Assembly: GCA_030068145.1 (NCBI GenBank)
Contig: JAPJBO010000454.1
Span: 62,001 to 126,000 of the forward strand
Reading direction: 5' to 3'
Length of the DNA: 64,000 nt
Source: Diplonema papillatum
Lineage: Eukaryota > Euglenozoa > Diplonemea > Diplonemida > Diplonemidae
Part shown: in pieces, positions 1-10,400 of the stretch
Numbering within the stretch: the stretch's first letter is position 1
Layout: each line of letters begins with the position of its first letter
Program-made: the position numbers and the translations under genes
The notes under the pieces: generated by a model
Told to the model about the DNA's origin: nothing
Databases searched by the model: none
The model's input: only the letters and a program-made list of their open reading frames with translations

Positions 1-191
1 CCTAGCAATCAACTACGCGACTTCAAGTCGGCGCTAAGCCCGCAAAAGCTTTCTGCCCTATCAGCCCCAAATCACACGGCACCACGGTCAATAACCCGCA
101 TCAAATTCCGTCCCCCTCCGCATCAAATCCCACGTCCTATCAGCCCAATTATAAAATCACCCGTCATCACCATTCGCACCGCTGCCTCGCA

Positions 192-251
192 GTGCAGCAC
201 AGCGAATTTCGCCGAGCAGAAAACATCGAGGATGACATCGAAGATGACATC
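192..251 (+). other. possible short exon upstream of the EDRF1-like gene
   Basis: A short open stretch encodes an acidic peptide with repeated Glu-Asp-Asp-Ile, uses C-ending codons like the real exons, and is followed by a donor-like GTGAGG at 252. It ends in phase 0 whereas the next confirmed exon (911) needs phase 2, so it cannot be joined directly. It may belong to another exon chain or be chance. Confidence 0.2.
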
Positions 252-399
252 GTGAGGTCCATGTCCTCACGTGATGGTACAGCCGGCATATTTTTGTTTG
301 TGCGTATGTGTATCACCTGTATGGTAATTTCCACAGTACGCTGCCAACCGTCACTTTTTGATAATGACAACCGCGGTTGTTGCCATAAAACACAAACAC

Positions 400-760
400 T
401 GAGAGTAGAGTCAGACTAGAGTCAAGCTAGAGTAAGACGAGCGTCAGACTAGAGTCAGACTAGAGTCAGACTAGAGTCAGACTAGAGTCAGACTAGAGTC
501 AGACTAGAGTCAGACTAGAGTCAGACTAGAGTCAGACTAGAGTCAGACTAGAGTCAGACTAGAGTCAGACTAGAGTCAGACTAGAGTCAAGCTAGAGTAA
601 GACTAGCGTCAGACTAGAGTCAGACTAGAGTCAGACTAGAGTCAGACTAGAGTCAGACTAGAGTCAGACTAGAGTCAGACTAGAGTCAGACTAGAGTCAG
701 ACTAAAGTCAAGCTAGAGTCAGACTAGAGTTAGAATAGAATCAGGCAACAGTCAGAGACT
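400..760. repeat. 11-bp tandem array
   Basis: About 30 units of GTCAGACTAGA, with a few variant units (CAAGCTAGAGT) that recur at both ends. It lies directly upstream of the first confirmed EDRF1-like exon, so it is probably intronic. A shorter relic of the same motif is at about 30297. Confidence 0.95.
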
Positions 761-910
761 GCCAGAGACTGACTACAGTCAGGCTGAAGTCAGGCTAGAG
801 ACAGGCTTCAAGAAAAATATATAAATCCAAATCTTGCACTCTAAAAATGGACCCCCCCCCAACGTCCTCCCCCCGCCAAACAAACAAGCAAAAGCAACCC
901 ACTATTCCAG

Positions 911-1481
911 GAAGCCGAAGGCTGACGAAGCGGCCGACGTCGCGTCGCCGCAGTCGAAGGCATCGGACCACTCGGACAGCACTACCGGGACCGACAGCCG
1001 CCCGCTGGCTGAGATAGCCGAGAAGGGGTTGCCCATCTCCGAGCACCCGCCGTCGACGTTCTACAGGAACCTGAAGTGGCACTTCCAAGACCTGCAGATC
1101 CTGCTCGGGAGCGATCAACTCGTCATGCAGCAGGAGAACGGAAGCGAGGTTGCGTTGAAGCTGCAGGATGTGGAGCAACCGATCACGCGTACTGACGCCC
1201 TCGAGTACTGGCTGGACAACGTCATGAACAACGTGCCGCAGGTGGCCATCTGCTACCACAGGGACGGTGTCACCCAGGGGTACCAGCTGATCAACACGCA
1301 AGACATCCCGACCTTCCGCAAAGAGGCCTCTTTCGAGCCGCACATCGTGCAGGAGTACGCGGGCAACGTCCTGCACTGGCTCAAGGAGAACTGCACCCGG
1401 GAAGCCGGCAGCTACATCCTGTTGCGCGAGGGCAGAAATCGGCTGCAGCTCTACGACATCAGCGCCATGTACGAGAACCTG
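911..1481 (+). CDS. EDRF1: EDRF1-like, first exon in window
   Basis: Acceptor ...TATTCCAG at 910 follows a C-rich tract; donor GTGTGT at 1482; ends in phase 0. It encodes a Ser/Asp/Thr-rich leader and then the EDRF1 signature block (residues ~45-190 of this piece). The reading frame stays open a little upstream of 911, but there is no in-frame ATG there. Confidence 0.85.
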
Positions 1482-4400
1482 GTGTGTGTCCCCTTGCAAA
1501 CAGGAAACCAGAAAGAGCGCCAAGCCGGCAGCCGCTGCTTAGCGGTACGTGCATGCTGATCCATGTGGTCCATGTACTTAAAAAGTCCCAGTGCTTAACG
1601 ACTCTATCACGTGGGCGGCCCTGAGATTGCCCCCCTCACTGTTTTATCTCCCCCCGGCTCTCCACCACAGGACAATCAGGACAAGCAAGCAAGTCGCTCA
1701 GAAGCTGGAACTAGTTCGTCGCGCCAACTGGCCATTAGCGATGGTACGTTCACCCCAATCCTCCCCTTTTTCTTCCACGTGTGTCTCGGTTGGGGAACAA
1801 AAGCATAGGCGCAGTGTGTTCGTTTGAACGCGCCGAACAATTTTACACCGAATTTTGGACAAAATTCTGGACCAAAATTCTGAACCAATTCTGGACCAAA
1901 TTCTGGACCGGTCCAGAATTTAGGTCCAGAATTTGGTCCAGAATTTGGTCCTCAGAATTCAGTCCAAAATGTTGGTCCAGAAAGTTGGTCCATAATTTTG
2001 GTCCAGAATTTTGTCCAAAATTCTGGACCTACATTCTGGACCTACATTCTGGACTAAATTCTGAGCAAATTCTGGACCAAATTCCGGACCAAATTCTGGA
2101 CCAAATTCTGAACCAATCTGGACCAAAACTTTCCCCCCCGGATCCAACACACACCATACACCTCATTCAACAGCCGCATCGGCGAAGAAGACAGCGCGCC
2201 CCTTTGCTTACCCCGTCGCGATGCTGTGCCTGCGCATGGGCGGGTGCATCGCGCACACGGAGCAGGCGGACAAGGCGGTGACCCTGCTGAACAAGGCCCT
2301 CGACCTACTGCCGCCCGACACGGAGCCCACGCCTACTTGGCCCGGCGATGGTACGCCAAGGGCAAGGCTTGGACCAAACCTGGACCAATTTCGGGGACCA
2401 AATCCTGGATCAATTTCTGGACCAAGTTCTGGACCAAATTCTGGACCAAATTCTGGACCAAATTCTGGACCAAATTCTGGACCAAATCTGGACCAAAACC
2501 TTCCCCCGCGGATCCAACACACACCATACACTTCATTCAACAGCCGCATCAGCGAAGAAGACAGCGCGCCCCTTTGCTTACCCCGTCGCGATGCTGTGCC
2601 TGCGCATGGGCGGGTGCATCGCGCACACGGAGCAGGCGGACAAGGCGGTGACCCTGCTGAACAAGGCCCTCGACCTACTGCCGCCCGACACGGAGCCAGT
2701 GGTGAAGGCGCAGGCCCACGCCTACTTGGCCCGGCGACGGTACGCCAAGGGCAAGGCTTGGACCAAACCTGGACCAATTTTTGGACCAATTTTTTGGACC
2801 AATTTTTGGACCAATTTTTGGACCAATTTTTGGACCAATTTTTGGACCAATTTTTGGACCAATTTTTGGACCAATTTTTGGACCAATTTTTGGACCAATT
2901 TCTGGACCAATAATTTCTGGACCAATTTCTGGACCAATTTCTGGACCAATTTCTGGACCAAATCCTGGACCAAATCCTGGATCAATTCCTGGACCAAGTT
3001 CTGGACCAAATTCTGGACCAAATCTGGACCAATTTTTGCACCAAGTTCTGGACCAAATTCTGAACCAATCTGGACCAAAACCTTCCCCCGCGGATCCAAC
3101 ACACACCATACACGTCATTCAACAGCCGCATCAGCGAAGAAGACAGCGCGCCCCTTTGCTTACCCCGTCGCGATGCTGTGCCTGCGCATGGGCGGGTGCA
3201 TCGCGCACACGGAGCAGGCGGACAAGGCGGTGACCCTGCTGAACAAGGCCCTCGACCTACTGCCGCCCGACACGGAGCCAGTGGTGAAGGCGCAGGCCCA
3301 CGCCTACTTGGCCCGGCGACGGTACGCCAAGGGCAAGGTTTGGACCAAACCTGGACCAATTTTTGGACCAATTTTTGGACCAATTTTTGGACCAATTTTT
3401 GGACCAATTTTTGGACCAATTTTTGGACCAATTTTTGGACCAATTTTTGGGCCAATTTTTTTGGACCAATTTTTTTGGACCAATTTTTGGACCAATTTTG
3501 GACCAATTTTGGACCAATTTTTGGACCAATTTTTGGACCAATTTTTGGACCAATTTTTGGACCAATTTTTGGACCAATTTTTGGACCAATTTTTGGACCA
3601 ATTTTTGGACCAATTTTTGGACCAATTTTTGGACCAATTTCTGGACCAATTTCTGGACCAATTTCTGGACCAAATCCTGGACCAAATCCTGGACCAAATC
3701 CTGGATCAATTTCTGGATCAATTTCTGGACCAAGTTCTGGACCAAGTTCTGGACCAAGTTCTGGACCAATTTCTGGACCAAATTCTGGACCAAATTCTGG
3801 ACCAAATTCTGGACCAAATTCTGGACCAAATTCTGGACCAAATTCTGGACCAATTTCTGGACCAATTTCTGGACCAATTTCTGGACCAATTTCTGGACCA
3901 AATTCTGGACCAATTTCTGGACCAAATCTGGACCAATTTTTTTTTGACACCAAGTTCTGCACCAAATTCTTAACCAAGTCTGGACCAAAAACTTCCCCTC
4001 CGGATCCAACACACACCATACACCTCATTCAACAGCCGCATCGGCGAAGAAGACAGCGCGCCCCTTTGCTTACCCCGTCGCGATGCTGTGCCTGCGCATG
4101 GGCGGGTGCATCGCGCACACGGAGCAGGCGGACAAGGCGGTGACCCTGCTGAACAAGGCCCTCGACCTACTGCCGCCCGACACGGAGCCAGTGGTGAAGG
4201 CGCAGGCCCACGCCTACTTGGCCACCGCCGAGGTCGCCCGGCGGCGGTACGCCAAGGGCGAGGCGAAGGAGGACCCGGCGGCGGAGAAGGGGAAGAAGGG
4301 CAAACCGCACCCCGCGCAGCAGCAGCCGTCCGTCGCCGTCGAGAAGAAGGCGCTCGAGTGCAGCAAGGAAGAGCTCAAAAAGGCAGTCGGCGTCCTTCGC

Positions 4401-7400
4401 GACCACGGCCTCCACTTCCCCGAAGAAGTCGGCTTGCGGGAGCGACTGATCCACTGCCACATCGGCCTCGCTGTCGTCTCCGCCGCCGCCGACGACATAG
4501 GCGAGTGCCTGCGCTGGGTGACCGAAGCGGAGGGTTACATCCAGCAGTCCCGCCTTGCCGACAACTCTCGCCGGCCAAAAGCGATCGTCGGCGGGCAGAC
4601 CCCCACACCCGAGTCGGAAGCCGCGGCCGGCGGAGAGGTCCCAGCCGCGTCGGGGACGAAAGCAGCCGCGGCGGAGCACAAGCGGGGGTACCCGGACGAG
4701 CCGTACCTGGTGCAAGCCATCGCGAGGCTGCTCGAGACGCTGGGCGACGTCCACCAGGCCCTCGTCATGCGCCTCCTCTCTTCGTCCAACGGTTTGCATT
4801 TTTCTCTCTTCCGTGGTGGTGGTGGTGGGTACCAGGGAAAGCCTGCTACACTGGAACCAAGCTTCACGTGTTCGGCGGTACTGCAGAAGCACGGGCCCAC
4901 GGGTCAAGTGGCTACCGATTTCCCAAACTAAAGCATCAAGGCGTGGCGCACCTTGGGGCTTGGCGCTCGCGCTGAATGCAAGCTCATCGAGACGGTCAGC
5001 TTGTGGTGCGGTCAAAACGTACCTACTTTGACAGTCACCCGGAGAGACTTTTTGAAATCCCGAAAAGAGCAACTCTACCAAAACGCGCAGAGAAGCCGGA
5101 TCTCTCGGAGCTGCAAGCGAAGCTGGACAGCCACAAGGCGTCGTTTTTGCGGAACTGCACGCCGCTGAGCACAGTGGTCAACGAGAACGTGGACCGCGCC
5201 CTCAGCTTCTACAACTTGTCGTTGAAGCACGTCGCGAAGCTGGCGGAGAGCAAGTGCACACCCGCCGGGATAGAAGTGACGTACAGCAGCCAGGGCGAGC
5301 TGCCGATGAAGCTCAGGAAGATGTACAACATGAGTGCGACGAGCCTGATGCGGAAGAACCGACTCAGCAAGGCGCATCAGCCCTCAACAACATCTTCCTC
5401 GAAGAAGACTTGATGCTAACATGAAAGCAAGCATGAGAGGACAGTAACGAAGATTCCCCCCCGTACTCCTTAGTATCCGCTCAAAAAGCTTTTCACTCTA
5501 AAAAGAACCCATTCGACAACGGTCACCCGGAGACTTTTGGAATCCCGAAAATAGGAGGCAACCTCTAACTCCACCAAAACGCGCAGAGAAGCCGGATCTC
5601 TCGGAGCTGCAAGCGAAGCTGGACAGCCACCTGGAGAAGGACAGCCTCAAGGCGTCGTTTTTGCGGAACTGCACGCCGCTGAGCACGGTGGTCGACGAGA
5701 ACGTGGACCGCGCTCTCATGTTCTACAACTTGTCGTTGAAGCACGTCGCGAAGCTGGCGGAGAGCAAGTGCACACCCGCCGGGATAGAAGTGACGTACAG
5801 CAGCCAGGGCGAGCTGCTGATGAAGCTCGGGAAGATGTACAATTTGAGTGCGACGAGTTTGATGCGAGAGAACCGACTGAGCAAGGCGCACCAGCACTTG
5901 CTCCAGGCGAAGAATTGGTTCGAGCACGTGTCGGAGCCGGCGGCCTGCGTGCCGATGGCAACGGCGCTGCTGAACATAGGCAAGCTGATGCAGCGAATGG
6001 CGTCCGCCGACGCGTCGAAGCGGGCGGGTGTCGAATTCTCGCCGCAGGAGGAAAAGTACTTCAACGAAGCCATCTCGCACTACCACGCGGCGGCCAACAC
6101 GCTCACCCCGTCGAAGACGGCGAACGCCGGGCTGTACAACGACGCCTTGACTCTCTCCGCGAAGGCGCAGCTCCACCTCGGAATCCGGATCAAGGCCAAC
6201 CTCGTCAAGCTCTCCGCCGATGCGACGATCGACTACGAGAAACGCGCTACCGACCTGTTCCTCTCCGCCCTCAAAACCTTCCAGACCCTGCGCGACGAGG
6301 CGAGCGAAGCCGAAACATACGCGCATGTCGGGCAGTTGTCCGGCATCGCGCTGCAGACCGATTACGGCGCGCGGAAGGGCGCCAAGAAGCAGGACTCGGC
6401 CGCGAAGGCGGAACTGCGGCTCAAGAGCGCGGAAGGGTACTACAACAAGGCCATCGATTATTACGCGAACAAGAAAGACGACTGCATGTACCTCAAGCTC
6501 AAGCGCGAGGTCGCGCGCCTGCACCTCTTCCAGCGTATGATTTTTCTTTTACATAAGCGCCAGCTTGGAAGGAAATGCTCGACGATGCTGCCCGACAAAG
6601 AACAGAAGGGAACCCAAGTGCTGCAACTACCGAACCACGTGTTGAACGGACGTGAGGTCATGCGGGTCTACCCCGACACGACAAATCACACGAACACAAC
6701 AGGTCAAAGTCCTGAGTGAGAAAGCAACAAACGGTGGTGTAAGCGAAGAACAAATCAGATTGTGTTTGTATTGTATTTGCCCCTTACCTCTATATTTCCT
6801 CCCTTCCATTCGGAGTCGAAGCAGCAACGTCGGGTATTTTTGTAGAAGCACCTGCTTTGTAGGGAATACTTGAGGAGGCTGCCAGCTGCAAAAGATCAAA
6901 GGAGGTACATGTGCTGTAGCCCACACGAAACACAGGTGAATCTGGGTTCAGTGGCGGGCGTAAGCGTTCAACAAAAAAGACCCAATTTGTAGTTGTATCG
7001 TTTCTCCCCCTCTAGCCTCCTTCGAAGTAAGCACAAGGCAGCCCCTCGAGTATTTTGAAAGAGAAAAGCGCGGGGGCCCAAGACTAAATTCCGAAGGACC
7101 GAAAGTCCCCGTCCAAAGGACCCACTGAGGAGCTCTAACTTTGGATTGGTATGCGTTCAAGAGCGAAACCAGAGACAAAGAACGAGGTGCACACATCACC
7201 GCGGTGAAAAAAAAGAATACAGAGGAATAGTCCCTCAAGGTTCCAGACCCTAGTATGAGGCATTTGTGGGGAGTCACAGGGGTACCTCAGGGGCCTTCCG
7301 AGTAGGTCATTGCGACCATGGGGGGGCGATATATGCGAGTACCGAATCCTTGTTGTCGTCAACACGGTAACCACAACACTGCCACCTCGTTCACTTTGCA

Positions 7401-10400
7401 AGTTTCTTCCGTAGCTGAACATGAACTTGGCATCACTCTTCATCGCCTCTGATCAGCGGAATTGGAATACTGGAATCGAAGTGCGGACAAGTGCTGGAAG
7501 CAAAGGGTGGCAAACCCGAAAATGCCTCCGATCAGTGTAATTTGAATGATGAAAGGAAAGTGCGAACGACTGCCAGTACCCGCTTTCCAGGCTCACGCGA
7601 TACACCTGTCAGAATCTCCCCGACGGCAAACGCGAGTCTCTCCAGTTCGGTGCCAGTGAAACCAATACGAGCGACCAACCGCTCTGTCGCTCCCGCATCT
7701 GTTGTTCCTCGTTTGATTTAGCTGGTGGTACTTTGAAGTAGTTAGGCGCACTCAATCTCTTGTTCAAATGTGCTGGACTAAGAATCGAAGGCACCCTTTT
7801 TACTACGGCTCCTTTCACGAAGGAAAATGTGGATTCAACCTTGCATATATCTCTGTGGTCTTGTCCCTTTGTCCACTTCTAGGCCCCGGTACCCGTGACC
7901 CGTGCGCGACAGCGTGACTTGTGAAGACGAAAGGCCCCACTTCTCACGTGTGAGAGTCTCAAATAAATGGGGAAATCTTTTGAAAGGGTCCCCCCAACAC
8001 AATTTGTGAACCGCGACGAAGTTGGACGAGTGGCGCAAACTTTTGTGATGTCGTTTCGCGGTTAAAAGACGGACCTAAACTCACTTTCGATGGTTTCAAT
8101 GAACTTAAACAGCTCAAAATAGTCACTTTCCCTGTGGGGAACTTTTTGTGAAAGGGTCCCCCTATACAGTTCGTGCCAGTTGCCAGAAGCGACAAAGTGG
8201 ATTATCAAAAGCGACAAAGTGGATTATTACTGGATTGTATCCACTAATAATCCACTTTGTCGCGACAAAGTGGATTATAAATCCACTTTGTCGTAATCCA
8301 GTTATATAGAATCCGTTTTGTCGTTGACCCTTTATTTTACACTTTCTTCGACGAAGACTTGATGCTAGCATCAAGCATGCATGCGAGGCAGTGTTCTGCC
8401 TAAACATTAACCTTAAGTTTTCCCCCCTTTTCCAAATCTCAAAGGTAAATGTGCTACGAAACACAGGCAAATCTGGGTTCGGTGGCGGACGTAGGCGTTC
8501 ATCAAAAATGACCCAACTTTGTAATAGTACATCTGTACTGACGGGACATTTCCGGAACAACGGCCGCACATGAAAGAGAAAACGAAGCCAACGAAAAGTG
8601 CTAATACAGGAAACCCCCCCCAGAGAGGTTTATACCCTGTACACGCGAAGAACAAGAAACTTTTGCCTTATCATTTTCATCTGTCCTTTGGTCGGTTGAT
8701 GCTGATCGTCCGTTGCTTCGTTTATCAGTGCGAGCCCCAACTCCGGAAATGTTCTCCCCTTCGCCTCCGTCGAAATAAGCACCCAGGCAGTCCCTCGAGT
8801 ATTTTAGAGTTAGAGTTCGCTTGAAATTCCGGGGTTTTAGGGTCTCCGTGTGACCGTTCATGAATGGGTTCTCTTAGAGCAAGAAAGGGCTATGTGGTTA
8901 CGGGTCGTCTATTTAGTGCACGCTTTCGTTATGGGTTATGGCTAGCCATGTCCGGGACTGTTTGTGACCGACACCCAGTACATTCCTTCATGGAGTATAG
9001 TCTTGGGCCCCCCACGTTCTACAAGTTGAGCAGGGGTTGCCTTGTAGCCCGTACCGGTCTGTTGTCCGCACGATTTTCTATCTGTTCTCGCCATGGGCTG
9101 CGAAAAAGCGTTGCGGCGAAACAAAAATGCCGTCGAGTCACCACCCCAACAACGCAGTGTCGCAATCGTCATTGAAGGAGCAGCACTTCAAGGCTGCCGT
9201 CCGGGTGGTGGTGAGCACGAAGCACTGGCTGACCAGCGCGATGAAAGTATGCTCGTTTTTCTTTTGTACACAAGCGCCAGCTTACGGTACCAGGGAAAGC
9301 CTGCTACACGGGAGCCAAGCTTCACGTGTTCGGCGGTACTGCAGAGCCACGGGCCTGAAGCTTTTCGTGTTATTTTGCAAATGCTTTGAGCTATCTTTGT
9401 GTCTGTGCTTCTTAACCATGGTTAATTGCGCAAATGGTGTCAGCCGAAGCTGAAGAAAAAAAGAAGAAAAAAGGCACGCGGTGGCTATCAGTAAACTGCG
9501 TCGCGCACTCAGACAGAATTGACAGCATGTACTTGGAACCCCTTCTCACGGTCAGTAACCTGGACGACAACTATGCTGGACGAATATCAGGATTCGACGA
9601 CGACGAATATCTTCGGGATGTTTCGAAAATCTTCTCAAAAAATAACACTAAAATATCGGGTCAAAAGGGTTCCCCCCCCCCCAAAAAAAGACTCCAGATA
9701 CGCAAACTCTTTCGAATGCTGCACACGGGTATCCTTCAAGTGACCTCTAACTATCTGTTGCATACGCGTATCCGGATCTGAAAGCCGAAGACCTTGTAAC
9801 ACTTTACCGCAACCGAAGTCGCGAACCGGGTTCGGCTTGCACTGCAAAAGCAGCATAATTGTGTCTTGCGCCCGAGCGCGGAAATCCGCCACCCGCCATT
9901 CGGCTAGAGTGCAAGAACACAATTGCGAAGCGTACTACAAACGGATAGTGTTACAAAGGCGAACGAATCATGCGAGAACCTATGGAGGGGCCCCTCGACA
10001 GCTTTCAGAACACGGCATAGTAAGTCAAGAGTCGGATAAGCGTGTGCACATTCTACTCCCGTTTGATCTGCATTTTCCACCTTGCCCCCCTTTCTTTGAT
10101 CTGCTGTGTGTATTTGCGGGACTATTGCAAAACGTATCGAATGAAAGCTAGAAGAAAGTACAAACTAATTTTCAGTTTGCTCTGTTCAGTTTCTGTTTGC
10201 TCTGGAGTAGGTTTGATGTCATCTGGCGGGTTTTCTAAAGCCAGGTACCTCAGCACATAAGTTGACGATGGAGAATTGCTTCTCAATGGTTGCGCCTTCG
10301 TTCTAAAGTTGTGTACTGAGCCAGGTAACTGACTGATCCGTACATGCAGCCAGTTTTAGTTTGCTAGGGGGGGCGCGCAACGTTTCAGGTTCGGGTTCGT

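Larger units (their letters stand above)
1850..3990. repeat. GGACCAAATTTT minisatellite blocks in EDRF1-like intron 2
   Basis: Four blocks (about 1850-2130, 2370-2510, 2757-3085, 3339-3990) of a 13-14-bp unit, GGACCAATTTTT / GGACCAAATTCT. Part of the first block (about 1905-2010) runs in the inverted orientation. The blocks are separated by partial exon copies. Few stops fall in any frame, so long open frames here are artefacts of composition. Confidence 0.95.

Noticed and set aside
2348-3973. A 541-codon open frame rich in Trp-Thr-Asn-Phe and Leu-Asp-Gln-Phe repeats
   Set aside because: It is the translation of the GGACCAATTTTT minisatellite plus exon-3 copies. Overlapping frames on both strands are equally open, and no start or splice context supports it.
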